A stretch of 64,000 bases of DNA from Geodermatophilaceae bacterium URHB0062 (lineage in GTDB: Bacteria; Actinomycetota; Actinomycetes; Mycobacteriales; Geodermatophilaceae), in contig JHVO01000018.1 of assembly GCA_000620185.1 (NCBI GenBank), positions 37,294-101,293 of the forward strand, given 5' to 3'. Under the pieces are notes generated by a model. That model searched no databases, had not been told where the DNA came from, and saw nothing but the letters and a program-made list of their open reading frames with translations. This document shows positions 8,672 to 18,208 of this stretch, piece by piece. Each line of letters starts with the position of its first letter. Position 1 is the first letter of the stretch. A program made the translations under genes and the position numbers.

Positions 8672-8677
8672 ACGCTA
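8672..8677 (-). promoter_or_regulatory. -10 box (TAGCGT) of the GH4-kinase-SIS operon
   Basis: Read on the minus strand, TAGCGT fits TANNNT and lies about 100 nt before the GH4 start. The predicted start point falls inside the palindrome at 8641-8663, which suits repression by a promoter-proximal operator. No convincing -35 box was found. Confidence 0.4.
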
Positions 8678-8713
8678 CAACCCCGCGCGCGCCCCGGCAA
8701 GGACTGCCGACCG

Positions 8714-9937
8714 TCAGGCGTCGGGTCGACCGGCCGGCGCCCGGGTCGCCTCGGGGGCGGGCGCGGGCCGCCGCTCGGCCGGTCCGCCGGCACGCCGCCG
8801 GGCGCGCAGCAGCGCCACGCCACCGACCGCGCTACCGGCCAGTGTCACCAGGACGAGGGACCCGAACAGCCCCCGGTAGCCGACGGAGTCGGCGAGCTGC
8901 CCGCCGACCACGCCCGCGAGCAGGCCGGCGGCACCGCCGGACAGCGCCGAGCCCAGGGTCTGGGCCGACGCCTGCTGTGCGGCGGGGACGGCGGCCGCCA
9001 GCAGCCGGGACTGCCCGACGAACCAGAGGCCGAAGCTCACCGCGATCAGCGGCTGGACGGCGAGCATGGTGACGCTGGAGGGCGCCAGCGTCAGCAGGGC
9101 CGTCGCGAGCGCGAGCGGGGGCCCGGCCAGCACCGCGGCGAGCAGCGGCGGCCGCCGGTGCACCAGCCGGTCGACACACGGGAACACCGGCAGCTCGAGA
9201 GCCGCGGACAGGGCGATCGGGGCCAGCGCGAGGAACGGCCCGGCCGAGAGTTCCTGGTGTGCCCAGCCGGCGGTGAACTGGACCAGCGTGGACATCGCCA
9301 CCGAGGTCGGGAAGGTCACGGCCAGCACCCTCAGAACCGGGGCGAGGGGCAGTCGACCCCGGGCGGACGGCACGCCCGTTCCGGGACCGGCGAGCGGGAT
9401 GGGCCGCTCGCCCCAGTACCGCGGCGCCGTCACCGCCGACACCGCGGCGACCAACCACACCCATTCGGAGTGGTCCGGCCAGAGCGTGAGCACCGTCGCC
9501 GCCAGGCCCAGCCCGACCACCCATCCGAGCGAGCCGTAGGCGCGCACCCGGCCCAGTCGCGGGCCGTGGATGCCGGAGGCGAGGACGCGCGTGGTCAGCA
9601 GGGGGTCCAGCGGCCCGTCGGCGACGCCGAAGAGGGCGAGCGCGACCCACGTGGCCGCGTGGGGGAGCCGGCCCAGGGTCAGCGCCGCCAGGACGGCGGC
9701 CACGGCGGTGAGCAGCAGGGCGGCGCGGGGCGCCCAGGTCGTGCGGTCGTCGAGCCATCCCCAGGCCGGTGAGGCCACCGTGCCGGCGATGCCGACGACC
9801 GCGGTGGCGATGCCGATGTCCCCGGGGCGCCACCCGAAGGTCGCCAGCACGTACGACGCGACCGGCAGCACGCAGGCCGCCGAGACGAACAGGTGGAGGT
9901 AGAGGCGGGGGAACCGGGTGGGGGAGTCCGGTGTCAC
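8714..9937 (-). CDS. MFS permease
   Basis: 407-aa major facilitator with about 12 hydrophobic segments. It carries WGWLDDRTTW in the loop 2-3 region where the MFS Asp/Arg motif sits, and SLGWVVGLGLA. The closest visible theme is the LacY/NucP-like or MFS_1 sugar-permease type, but the substrate cannot be read from sequence. The GTG start overlaps the ROK regulator stop (GTGA), so the two are translationally coupled. This suggests the permease imports or exports a sugar sensed by the ROK protein. The C-terminal tail is Pro/Ala/Arg-rich. Confidence 0.85.
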   Translation of the reverse strand: MTPDSPTRFPRLYLHLFVSAACVLPVASYVLATFGWRPGDIGIATAVVGIAGTVASPAWGWLDDRTTWAPRAALLLTAVAAVLAALTLGRLPHAATWVALALFGVADGPLDPLLTTRVLASGIHGPRLGRVRAYGSLGWVVGLGLAATVLTLWPDHSEWVWLVAAVSAVTAPRYWGERPIPLAGPGTGVPSARGRLPLAPVLRVLAVTFPTSVAMSTLVQFTAGWAHQELSAGPFLALAPIALSAALELPVFPCVDRLVHRRPPLLAAVLAGPPLALATALLTLAPSSVTMLAVQPLIAVSFGLWFVGQSRLLAAAVPAAQQASAQTLGSALSGGAAGLLAGVVGGQLADSVGYRGLFGSLVLVTLAGSAVGGVALLRARRRAGGPAERRPAPAPEATRAPAGRPDA

Positions 9938-11199
9938 CGAGCTTCCCGCGCCGCCGGCACGAGGTTCTCCCGGCCACCGTCGGCGAACAGCCGGGTGCGC
10001 AGGCGCGCCAGCCCGGCGTCCAGGCCGCCCTGCAGGACAGGGCTGCCCAGCACCTCGCTCACGGTGAGCCGCGGATGGAACGGGGACATGGCCCGCAGCT
10101 CCTCGCTCACCAGCTGGACCAGCACCTCGCCACCGGGGACGCACGTCGGCCCGGCGAGCACGACCAGCGGCGGATCGAGGACGGCGACGATCGGCGCCAG
10201 GCCGCCGGCGAGCCGTCGGGCGAGCTCGGAGAGGAACGGCATGCCCAGGGAGAGGTCCGCGCGGGCGGCGGCGACCGCCTCCGACGGCTCGTCGGGGAGG
10301 CCGTGCTGCCGGGCCAGGGCCGACACGGCTCGGAAGCCGACGAGGTCGTCGAAGGTCGCTGGGAGGCTGCCGGCGCCGGCCGGGCGCAGCCCGAGCCGCA
10401 TGTAGCCGATCTCGCCGGCGCCGCCGGTCGCACCGGCCCAGATCGAGCCGTCGACGTCGATCGCGAGGCCGAGGCCGGTACCGGCCCACAGCAGCGCGAA
10501 GCCGGGCAGGCCGCGGCCCGCGCCGTGCCCGCGCTCCCACACGGCGGCCAGCTTCACGTCGTTCTCGACGACCAGTTCCGTGCGCAGCGCGGCCCGCAGC
10601 CGACCGAGCGTGTCGGGCGCCGCCCAGCCGGGGATGTGGTCGGCGAAGGTCAGGCGGTCGACCGCGGAGTCGTACGCGGCGGGCACGCCCAGGACCACCT
10701 GGTCGAGGTCGCGCAGGCGCACCCCGCCGCGGCGGCAGGCGTCCGACAGCGCCTGGCGCACCGACGGCAGCGGGTCCTCGTCGCGGGTGTAGTCGACGAC
10801 GTCGGACACCTCACCGAGGACCGTGCCGGCCAGATCGGCGACCGCGGCGGTCACCCGGTGCTCGTCGACGTCCACCGCGGCGACGTAGCCGGCCCGCTCG
10901 TTGAGCGCGTAGAGCTGGGCGTTGGGGCCCGGCGCACCGGACGTCGTCCCCCGGGGGACGATCAGCCCGTTCTCGGCGAGTCGCTGCAGCAGCTGGGTCG
11001 CCGTCGGCTTGGACAGTCCCGTGAGGCCCGCGAGCTGGGTCCGCGTCAGCGTGCCGTGCTCCAGGAGCAGCTCGAGCGTCATGCGGTCGTTGATGGCGCG
11101 CACGGTGCTCGGCGTCGCCCCCGCCACGGAGTTCCACCCCGGGGTCTCGCTCCGCGGGCCGCTCCCGCGGACCGGTGGCGCACTCTCTCTGCCTGCCAT
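9934..11199 (-). CDS. ROK-family transcriptional repressor
   Basis: 421-aa NagC/Mlc/XylR-like ROK regulator. The winged helix is at about residues 35-95 (LTRTQLAGLTGLSKPTATQLLQ is the helix-turn-helix), followed by a ROK sugar-kinase-like domain. That domain contains VVENDVKLAAVWERG, WAGTGLGLAI and GGAGEIGYMRLG. It lacks the CxCGxxGC zinc cluster usual after the GEIG motif, so sugar sensing may differ. The ATG at 11199 follows a GGGAGGA site by about 5 nt. It is divergent from the ABC transporter operon and coupled to the MFS gene, so it likely controls the whole amino-sugar region. Confidence 0.9.
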   Translation of the reverse strand: MAGRESAPPVRGSGPRSETPGWNSVAGATPSTVRAINDRMTLELLLEHGTLTRTQLAGLTGLSKPTATQLLQRLAENGLIVPRGTTSGAPGPNAQLYALNERAGYVAAVDVDEHRVTAAVADLAGTVLGEVSDVVDYTRDEDPLPSVRQALSDACRRGGVRLRDLDQVVLGVPAAYDSAVDRLTFADHIPGWAAPDTLGRLRAALRTELVVENDVKLAAVWERGHGAGRGLPGFALLWAGTGLGLAIDVDGSIWAGATGGAGEIGYMRLGLRPAGAGSLPATFDDLVGFRAVSALARQHGLPDEPSEAVAAARADLSLGMPFLSELARRLAGGLAPIVAVLDPPLVVLAGPTCVPGGEVLVQLVSEELRAMSPFHPRLTVSEVLGSPVLQGGLDAGLARLRTRLFADGGRENLVPAAREAR

Positions 11200-11564
11200 C
11201 CGGTCCTCCCAGGGGTTCCCGCGGCGCAGGGCGCCCGGGCGATGCGAAACCGTAACCGACAACTTTGCTGTGCACCACGGAGCAGAAATGCCCCGTCGGT
11301 GCAGGTTTTCGGACGTACGCGAGCCGGCGTCCGTCGACCGATCGCGCGACTCGCTGGAAAGAAAGTTAACAGATGGGTGGACGACTGACCTCTCGCGCGC
11401 TAGCGTCCTGCCCCACCTCGAGGGTGTTTCCTCGCCCGTCGGTTCCGGCCGCGGTCGAGGGGTGTCCCGCGGGGGAGCCGGGTGGCTGTCACCGGGGCGG
11501 AGGCCCCGGGGCGCCCGGTCCGGCTCGCCGGAGCCGCCGCCACACGAGACGAAGGATGACGACG
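11200..11564. promoter_or_regulatory. Divergent control region, ROK gene / transporter operon
   Basis: 365 bp without a gene. A candidate ROK half-site, GGAAAGAAAGTTAAC (11356-11370), includes the palindrome GTTAAC. A TAGCGT box at 11401-11406 could be the -10 of the plus-strand operon, giving a leader of about 150 nt. A short AAGGA site precedes the lipoprotein start. No riboswitch fold was recognised. Confidence 0.4.
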
Positions 11565-13196
11565 ATGATGTCGAGGAAGTCACTCGCCGCCGGGGCCGCC
11601 GCCGCCCTGCTGCTCGCGGGGTGCGGTGCCGACGGCGGTGGTAGTGGTGGTGGCACCAGCGCGCTCACCATCGCCAACGTCGCGGGGCAGACCTGGACGT
11701 GCTCGTTCAACCCGTTCAACCCGAACGTCCAGTTCCTGTCCTTCGGGTTCGCCTACGAGCCGCTCGTCTACGTCAACGCGCTGCAGGACAACGCCGAGAC
11801 GCCGATGCTCGCCGAGTCCTACGAGTGGAACGCGGACAAGACCGCGCTCACCTTCACCATCCGTGACGGCGTGAAGTGGAACGACGGGAAGCCGATGACG
11901 GCCGACGACGTCGCCTTCACGTTCAACCTGCTCAAGAAGAACCCGGGCCTCGACATCGACGCCCTGTGGTCCTCGGCGCTCAAGAGCGTCACGGCGAACG
12001 GCAACAAGGTCGAGGTCGCGTTCACCGGCCCCGCGACGCCGTACTTCTACTACGTCGCGAACCACACCCCGATCGTTCCGGAGCACATCTGGAGCACGGG
12101 CGAGGCCGCCAAGGACCCGGTCAAGTTCCAGGACCCGAAGCCGGTCGGCACGGGGCCCTTCGAGGTCAACCCGTGCAGCGCGAACAACATCGCCTACACC
12201 GCGAACAAGGACTACTGGCAGCCTGGCCTGCCCAAGGTGCAGAAGGTCAACTACCCCGCCTACACCGACAACCAGCCGGCCAACACGGACCTGGCGTCGG
12301 GTGAGGCGCAGTACGGCGGCCAGTTCATCCCGGGCATCGACAAGGCCTACGTCGCGCGCGACAAGGCCAACCACCACTACTGGTTCCCGCCGACCACCAA
12401 CGTCGCGCTCTACTTCAACATGGAGCACCCGGTCACCGGCAACGTGAAGGTGCGTCAGGCCCTGGCCTACGCGATCGACCGGGAGCAGGTCTCCAAGATC
12501 GGCGAGAGTGGCTACCAGCCGGCCGCCAACCAGTCCGGCGTCGTCCTGCCGACCTTCGAGAAGTGGTACGACAAGGACCTCGCCGCGAAGTACGACTACA
12601 AGGTGGACCCGGAGAAGGCCGCCGGGCTGCTCGCCGAGGCCGGCTACTCCCCGAAGAAGCCGCTGAAGCTCAGCGTCATCACCATCAGCGGGTACACCGA
12701 CTGGGACGCCTCCCTGGCCGAGATCAAGGAGCAGCTGGCGCCCCTCGGCGTGGAGCTGACGATCGACGACCTGGCCGGTGAGACGTTCAACGACCGGATC
12801 GCCAAGGGCGACTTCGACCTCGCCTACTGGAGCCAGGTCGGCGGCGCCGGCCCGTACTACGAGTTCCGGCAGATCCTGCACAGCGCCAACTCCGCCCCGC
12901 TGGGTGAGGCGGCCGCGAGCAACTACGAGCGGTACAACAACCCCGCCGTCGACAAGGCGCTGGACGACTTCGCGGCCGCCGACGAGGCGACCCAGCAGCA
13001 GCTGCTGACGTCGGTGCAGGAAGCCATGCTGCGCGACGTCCCGGTCATCCCCACGACCGAGAGCGTGCAGTGGTACGAGTACAACACCAAGTCGTTCACC
13101 GGGTGGCCGACGGAGAAGGACCCGTACGCGCTCCCCGCGCCGTGGCAGATCCCGGACGTTGAGCAGGTGCTCCTGCACGTCGAGCCCACGAAGTAA
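11565..13196 (+). CDS. ABC transporter solute-binding lipoprotein (family 5, peptide/oligosaccharide type)
   Basis: 543-aa extracellular binding protein of the SBP_bac_5 family (DppA/OppA/CbtA fold). The N-terminus MMSRKS is followed by a hydrophobic stretch and the lipobox LLAGC, so it should be a membrane-anchored lipoprotein. Family features include MLAESYEWNADKTALTFTIRDGVKWNDGKPMTADDVAFTF split over the N-lobe, and VRQALAYAIDREQV. ATG 11565 is preferred over 11556 because the AAGGA site then has 8-nt spacing. Members of this family in actinobacteria carry cello- or chito-oligosaccharides as well as peptides. The amino-sugar neighbours favour a sugar. Confidence 0.9.
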   Translation: MMSRKSLAAGAAAALLLAGCGADGGGSGGGTSALTIANVAGQTWTCSFNPFNPNVQFLSFGFAYEPLVYVNALQDNAETPMLAESYEWNADKTALTFTIRDGVKWNDGKPMTADDVAFTFNLLKKNPGLDIDALWSSALKSVTANGNKVEVAFTGPATPYFYYVANHTPIVPEHIWSTGEAAKDPVKFQDPKPVGTGPFEVNPCSANNIAYTANKDYWQPGLPKVQKVNYPAYTDNQPANTDLASGEAQYGGQFIPGIDKAYVARDKANHHYWFPPTTNVALYFNMEHPVTGNVKVRQALAYAIDREQVSKIGESGYQPAANQSGVVLPTFEKWYDKDLAAKYDYKVDPEKAAGLLAEAGYSPKKPLKLSVITISGYTDWDASLAEIKEQLAPLGVELTIDDLAGETFNDRIAKGDFDLAYWSQVGGAGPYYEFRQILHSANSAPLGEAAASNYERYNNPAVDKALDDFAAADEATQQQLLTSVQEAMLRDVPVIPTTESVQWYEYNTKSFTGWPTEKDPYALPAPWQIPDVEQVLLHVEPTK

Positions 13197-13249
13197 CGCG
13201 ACCGGGGCCGGGGAGTGAGCGCGATGGAGTCGATCAGGGGGAGTCGGGC

Positions 13250-14236
13250 ATGAGGTTCCTGATGCACCGACTGGGCTTCTTCGCGCTCACTCTCTGGGCC
13301 GCGATCACGGTGAACTTCTTCATCCCGAGGCTGATGCCGGGGGACCCGGCCAGCGCGATGATGGCGCGGTTCCACGGCCGCGTGAACCCGGCCGCGATCC
13401 ACGCCATGGAGATCGCGTTCGGCGTCGACGACCAGCAGAGCCTGTGGTCGCAGTACGTGGGTTACCTGCACAACACGGTCACCGGCAACTTCGGGACGTC
13501 GCTGACCTACTTCCCGCTCTCGGTCAGCAGCCAGATCGCCCAGGCGGTGCCCTGGACCCTGGGACTCGTCGGCGTCGCCACCGTGCTGGCGTTCCTCGGC
13601 GGCACCCTGATCGGCACCATCTCGGGGTGGCGGCGTGGGGGCACGGTGGACAGCATCGTGCCGCCGGTCTTCGTGGTCACGTCCGCCCTGCCGTACTTCT
13701 GGGTCGGGATGATGATGATCCTCGTCTTCTCCGTGTGGACCAACGGCGCACTGCCCAACGACGGCGCGTACAGCCTCGACGTGGTGCCCGGCTTCACGAT
13801 GCCGTTCATCACCGACGTCCTCCGTCACGCCCTGTTGCCGGCGATGACCGTCCTGATCACCTCGATCGGGGGCTGGATCCTCACCATGCGGAACAACATG
13901 GTCACGGTGCTGGCCGAGGACTACGTGCGGATGGGCCGGGCGAAGGGCCTGTCCAGCCGCAAGATCATGTACCAGTACGCCGCGCGCAACGCGCTGCTGC
14001 CGAACCTGGCCGGCTTCGCGATGTCGCTGGGCTTCGTCGTCGCCGGCGCCATCCTCGTCGAGTACGTCTTCAACTACCCGGGGCTGGGCTACATGCTGCT
14101 CAACGCGGTGAACAACCTGGACTACCCGCTGATGCAGGCGCTCTTCCTCATGATCACCGTGGCGGTGCTCGTGGCGGTGCTCATCTGCGACTTCCTCACG
14201 GCCTGGCTCGACCCGCGGGCCCGGAGCGCGTCGTGA
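13250..14236 (+). CDS. ABC transporter permease (DppB-type)
   Basis: 328-aa inner-membrane permease with the family N-terminus HRLGFFALTLWAAITVNFF and the EAA-like loop ending VRMGRAKGLSSRKIMYQYAARNALLPN, which docks to the ATPase. About six membrane spans. The start has a GGGGGAG site. The stop overlaps the next permease by 4 bp (GTGA). Confidence 0.94.
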   Translation: MRFLMHRLGFFALTLWAAITVNFFIPRLMPGDPASAMMARFHGRVNPAAIHAMEIAFGVDDQQSLWSQYVGYLHNTVTGNFGTSLTYFPLSVSSQIAQAVPWTLGLVGVATVLAFLGGTLIGTISGWRRGGTVDSIVPPVFVVTSALPYFWVGMMMILVFSVWTNGALPNDGAYSLDVVPGFTMPFITDVLRHALLPAMTVLITSIGGWILTMRNNMVTVLAEDYVRMGRAKGLSSRKIMYQYAARNALLPNLAGFAMSLGFVVAGAILVEYVFNYPGLGYMLLNAVNNLDYPLMQALFLMITVAVLVAVLICDFLTAWLDPRARSAS

Positions 14237-15180
14237 GCGCCTCCATCCTCGCCGGCACCCCGGCGCCCGGAACCGCCGAGGTCCCGCGGCGCTCCTCGCG
14301 GCGCGCCGGATCAGGAATGCTGGCGGCGGTACGCTCCAACAGCAAGGCGATGGTGGGGGCGCTCCTGCTCCTCCTCTTCGTCGTCGTGGCCGCCCTTCCG
14401 CAGCTGTTCACGTCCATCGACACCCCGGACGCGCACGCCTTCGAGCTGGGCCTGCCGCCGTCCTGGGACCACCCTCTCGGGACGACGGCCTTCGGGCAGG
14501 ACATCTACGCGCAGCTGATCTACGGCACGCGGCAGTCGCTGATCATCGCGGTCGTCGTCGGCGGGCTCGCCACCGTGCTGTCGGTGATCGTCGGCGTCTC
14601 CGCCGCCTACCTCGGCGGGGCGACCGACAGCCTCCTCTCGGCGATGACGGACGTCTTCCTCGTCGTCCCGACGTTCCCGCTGATCATCGTGATCGCCGCC
14701 TACGCGGGCAAGGGAAGCCTGCTGGTGATCATCGGCGTCCTGGTGATCACCGGCTGGTCCTACGGCGCGCGGCAGCTGCGTGCCCAGGCCCTCTCGCTGC
14801 GCAACCGCGACTTCCTCGAGTCGGCGCGTGTCCGGGGGGAGCGACGCTCCTACATCATCGTGTGCGAGGTGCTGCCGACGATGACGTCGCTCATCCTGGC
14901 CACGTTCCTGGGCAGCGCCCTCTACGCGGTGCTCACCGCGGCCGGCCTCCAGTTCATCGGCCTCGGCGACAGCAGCTCGCTGAGCTGGGGCACGATGCTG
15001 CACTGGGCGCAGAGCAACGCGGCCCTGCAGAGCGGCCAGCCGTTGTGGGTGGTCGCGCCGGGGCTGTGCATCGCTCTCCTGGGCGCCTCCTTCGCGCTGC
15101 TCAACTACGCCTTCGACGAGATCAGCAACCCAGCACTACGGCCGGTCCGGAGGTCCCGTGGCAAGCGCGCTCGTTCCTGA
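14233..15180 (+). CDS. ABC transporter permease (DppC-type)
   Basis: 315-aa partner permease. A cytosolic N-terminal tail leads to a first span at about residue 40, then HPLGTTAFGQDIYAQLIYGTR typical of DppC/OppC. The EAA loop contains SARVRGERRSYIIVCEVLPT. The GTG start overlaps the DppB-type stop, and the gene itself overlaps the following ATPase by 23 bp, marking a tightly coupled operon. Confidence 0.93.
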   Translation: MSASILAGTPAPGTAEVPRRSSRRAGSGMLAAVRSNSKAMVGALLLLLFVVVAALPQLFTSIDTPDAHAFELGLPPSWDHPLGTTAFGQDIYAQLIYGTRQSLIIAVVVGGLATVLSVIVGVSAAYLGGATDSLLSAMTDVFLVVPTFPLIIVIAAYAGKGSLLVIIGVLVITGWSYGARQLRAQALSLRNRDFLESARVRGERRSYIIVCEVLPTMTSLILATFLGSALYAVLTAAGLQFIGLGDSSSLSWGTMLHWAQSNAALQSGQPLWVVAPGLCIALLGASFALLNYAFDEISNPALRPVRRSRGKRARS

Positions 15181-16153
15181 CGCCCCCGTGCTCGAGGTGC
15201 GGGGCCTCACCGTCGAGTACGAGACGGCGGCCGGTCCCGTGCGGGCCGTGGACGACTTCGACCTCGACGTCCTGCCCGGCGAGTTCGTCGGCGTGGTCGG
15301 GGAGTCGGGCTGCGGCAAGTCGACGATGCTCTTCGGCATCGCGCAGCTGCTCAGCCCGCCGGCCCGCATCAGCGCCGGCAGCGTCAGCTTCCGGGGCCGG
15401 GACCTGGTCACCATGACCGCGAAGGAGCTGTCGGCGACCCGGTGGCGCGACCTGTCGGTCGTCATGCAGAGCGCGATGAACGCGCTGAACCCGGTGACCC
15501 AGCTCGGCAAGCAGTTCGAGGACACCATGCGTGCCCACGGCGAGCGCTCCGGCGAGGTGATCCAGCAGCGGTCGGTGGAGGTGCTGCAGCTCGTCGGCAT
15601 CGACCCGGTGCACCTGAAGAGCTATCCGCACCAGCTCAGCGGCGGCATGCGCCAGCGCGCGATGATCGCCATGGCGCTGCTGTTCACGCCCGACCTGGTG
15701 ATCATGGACGAGCCGACGTCGGCCCTCGACGTCGTCGCCCAGCGGTCGCTGATGGTGCAGATCAAGGAGCTGCAGCAGCGGCTGGGCTTCGCGGTCGTCT
15801 TCGTGACCCACGACATGTCGCTGGTCAGCCACTTCTCCGACCGGCTCGTGGTCATGTACGCGGCGCAGGCCGTGGAGATCGGGCCGACGCGCGCGGTCTT
15901 CGACAACCCGGGTCACCCCTACACCCGGGGCCTCCTCGATGCCTTCCCGTCGATCCGCGGACCGCGCGTTCCGCTCACCGGCATCCCCGGCAGCCCGCCC
16001 AACCTGCTCAACCCGCCGGTCGGATGCCGGTTCGCGCCCCGGTGCCCGCACCGCTTCGAGCTGTGCGACGCGCCCCCGCCCCTGTACGAGGCACCCGGCT
16101 CGCTGGCCGCCTGCCACCTGCACGCGCCGGCCGTGGCGGAGGTGTCGCGATGA
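15158..16153 (+). CDS. ABC transporter ATP-binding protein (DppD-type)
   Basis: 331-aa ATPase. Walker A is GESGCGKST, the signature is LSGGMRQRAMIAMAL, and Walker B is LVIMDEPTSALD followed by THDMS. The oligopeptide-type C-terminal extension carries the Cys-rich CRFAPRCPHRFELC cluster, which binds an Fe-S cluster in some homologues. The GTG at 15158 has GGAGG 5 nt upstream despite overlapping the preceding gene. Confidence 0.94.
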   Translation: MASALVPDAPVLEVRGLTVEYETAAGPVRAVDDFDLDVLPGEFVGVVGESGCGKSTMLFGIAQLLSPPARISAGSVSFRGRDLVTMTAKELSATRWRDLSVVMQSAMNALNPVTQLGKQFEDTMRAHGERSGEVIQQRSVEVLQLVGIDPVHLKSYPHQLSGGMRQRAMIAMALLFTPDLVIMDEPTSALDVVAQRSLMVQIKELQQRLGFAVVFVTHDMSLVSHFSDRLVVMYAAQAVEIGPTRAVFDNPGHPYTRGLLDAFPSIRGPRVPLTGIPGSPPNLLNPPVGCRFAPRCPHRFELCDAPPPLYEAPGSLAACHLHAPAVAEVSR

Positions 16154-17217
16154 CCCAGGCAGCGCCGGCGGAACGGGCGGGGGGTGTGGCGGGTGCGCCG
16201 CTGATCGAGGCGCGCGGACTGACGCGGCACTTCAAGGTCGGCGGCGCCATCGCGCGGAAGACCCTGCACGCCGTCGACGACGTCAACTTCACCATCGGCG
16301 ACCGCGAGATCGTGGCCCTCGTCGGTGAGAGCGGCAGCGGCAAGAGCACCGTCGCCCGCCTGCTCGCCCGCGTCTACACGCCGACGGCGGGGGAGATCTA
16401 CTACCAGGGCAAGCCGCTGAGCGGGTTCCGGTCGCGGCGCGACCTGCTGGCCTACCGCTCCGACGTCCCGATGGTCTTCCAGGACCCGTTCGCGTCGCTC
16501 AACCCGGCCTATCGGGTGTCCCACGGGATCCTGCGCGGGCTCGCGCTGCACCGGCCCGACATCCCGCGGAAGGAGCGGCGCGCCGAGGCCGAACGCATCG
16601 TCGCTCGCCTGGGCCTGGACGCCGCAGGGGACGTGCTCGACCGGTTCCCGTACGAGCTCAGCGGCGGGCAGCGCCAGCGCATCGGCTTCGCGCAGGCGCT
16701 GGCCTACCGGCCGAAGCTGATCGTCGCCGACGAGCCCGTGTCGATGCTCGACGTGTCGGTGCGGATCGGCCTGCTCAACCTCATGGCGAAGCTGCGCGAC
16801 GAGCAGGGTGTCTCCCTGCTCTACATCACCCACGACATCGCGAGCGCCCGCTACGTGGCCGACCGGGTGATGGTCATGTACGCCGGGCACATCGTCGAGA
16901 CCGGTCCGGTGGAGGACGTGCTGCAGGCCCCGAAGCACCCCTACACGCAGCTGCTGGTCGACGCCGTCCCGGACCCGCGGGCACCGCTGTCGGTCGGTCC
17001 CTCGAGCGACCGCGGCGAGCCGCCGCGGGTCGTCGACCCGACGCCGGGCTGCCGCTTCCGGTGGCGCTGCCCGCTCGCCGTCGAGACGTGCTCGCGGATC
17101 ACGCCGGAGCTGGTCGAGCTGGCGCCGCGGCACGACGCCGCGTGCCACGTCGCCGTCGCCGCCGCGGGGCGGGGCAACGTCGCGGTGCGCGGCGACGTCG
17201 CGGTTCGCGGCGCATGA
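16150..17217 (+). CDS. ABC transporter ATP-binding protein (DppF-type)
   Basis: 355-aa second ATPase of the same importer. Walker A is GESGSGKST, the signature LSGGQRQRIGFAQAL, and Walker B LIVADEPVSMLDVS. The C-terminal Cys cluster is CRFRWRCPLAVETC. The very C-terminus carries a short duplication (NVAVRG then DVAVRG, from 18-bp near repeats at about 17176-17211). Start and stop both overlap their neighbours by 4 bp, linking the transporter to the downstream metabolic genes. Confidence 0.94.
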   Translation: MTQAAPAERAGGVAGAPLIEARGLTRHFKVGGAIARKTLHAVDDVNFTIGDREIVALVGESGSGKSTVARLLARVYTPTAGEIYYQGKPLSGFRSRRDLLAYRSDVPMVFQDPFASLNPAYRVSHGILRGLALHRPDIPRKERRAEAERIVARLGLDAAGDVLDRFPYELSGGQRQRIGFAQALAYRPKLIVADEPVSMLDVSVRIGLLNLMAKLRDEQGVSLLYITHDIASARYVADRVMVMYAGHIVETGPVEDVLQAPKHPYTQLLVDAVPDPRAPLSVGPSSDRGEPPRVVDPTPGCRFRWRCPLAVETCSRITPELVELAPRHDAACHVAVAAAGRGNVAVRGDVAVRGA

Positions 17218-18206
17218 GCGACTGGCCCTCGGCACGGCGGTACGACGCCATGCCCTACCGCCGGTGCGGACGCAGCGGCCTGCTGCTGCCCGCGATCTCC
17301 CTGGGTCTGTGGCACAACTTCGGCCACGACCGGCCGCTGGAGAGCCAGCGGGCGATCGTGCGCCGGGCCTTCGACCTGGGCATCACCCACTTCGACCTGG
17401 CAAACAACTACGGCACCCCGTACGGGTCGGCGGAAGAGAACTTCGGCCGGCTGCTCGACCTCGACCTCCGGCCCTACCGCGACGAGCTGATCGTCTCCAC
17501 CAAGGCCGGCTGGGACATGTGGCCGGGGCCCTACGGCGAGTTCGGCTCCCGCAAGTACCTGCTGGCCAGCCTGGACCAGAGCCTTCGGCGCATGGGCCTG
17601 GACTACGTCGACGTCTTCTACTCCCACCGCCTCGACCCGGGCACCCCGCTCGAGGAGACGATGGGGGCGCTGGACACCGCGGTCCGGCAGGGCAAGGCGC
17701 TCTACGCCGGCATCTCCTCCTATCCGCCCGCGGAGACGTGCGAGGCGGTCGCGATCCTCCGGTCGATGGGGACGCCGCTGCTGATCCACCAGCCGAACTA
17801 CTCGCTGCTCGACCGCTGGATCGAGGACGGGCTGCTCGACGCGCTGGAGGAGACGGGCACCGGCTCCATCGTGTTCTCGCCGCTGGCCCAGGGCGTCCTC
17901 ACCGACAAGTACCTGCACGGCATCCCTGCCGGGTCACGGGCCGCCCGGGGCGACTCGCTGTCGGAGGACGAGATCACCGACGACGTCCTCGCGACCGTCC
18001 GGGCCCTCGGCGAGATCGCCACCGGGCGCGGCCAGACCCTCGCCCAGATGGCGCTGGCCTGGGTGCTGCGGGATCCACGGGTCACGTCCGCCCTGGTCGG
18101 CGCGAGCAGCGTCGCGCAGCTCGAGGACAACGTCGCCGCCCTGCAGCGGCTGGAGTTCGACGACGACGAACTGGCCCGCATCGACCGGCTCGTGCCTCGC
18201 GGCTGA
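17214..18206 (+). CDS. Aldo/keto reductase (YghZ/glyceraldehyde-phosphate reductase-like)
   Basis: 330-aa NADPH-dependent aldo/keto reductase. The N-terminal MPYRRCGRSGLLLPAISLGLW and THFDLANNYG carry the catalytic Asp and Tyr. The Lys is in VSTKAGWDMWPGPYG, and the His in FYSHRLDP. The WPGPYGEFGSRKYLLASLDQSL stretch is typical of the YghZ subgroup, which reduces small phosphorylated aldehydes or carbonyl sugars. It is co-translated with the transporter (ATGA overlap), so it may reduce or oxidise the imported sugar. The exact substrate is unknown. Confidence 0.88.
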   Translation: MSDWPSARRYDAMPYRRCGRSGLLLPAISLGLWHNFGHDRPLESQRAIVRRAFDLGITHFDLANNYGTPYGSAEENFGRLLDLDLRPYRDELIVSTKAGWDMWPGPYGEFGSRKYLLASLDQSLRRMGLDYVDVFYSHRLDPGTPLEETMGALDTAVRQGKALYAGISSYPPAETCEAVAILRSMGTPLLIHQPNYSLLDRWIEDGLLDALEETGTGSIVFSPLAQGVLTDKYLHGIPAGSRAARGDSLSEDEITDDVLATVRALGEIATGRGQTLAQMALAWVLRDPRVTSALVGASSVAQLEDNVAALQRLEFDDDELARIDRLVPRG

Positions 18207-18208
18207 CC

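Noticed and set aside
11580..13178. Long minus-strand open frame opposite the solute-binding protein
   Set aside because: Antisense shadow; the plus-strand protein has a clear lipobox and family motifs.
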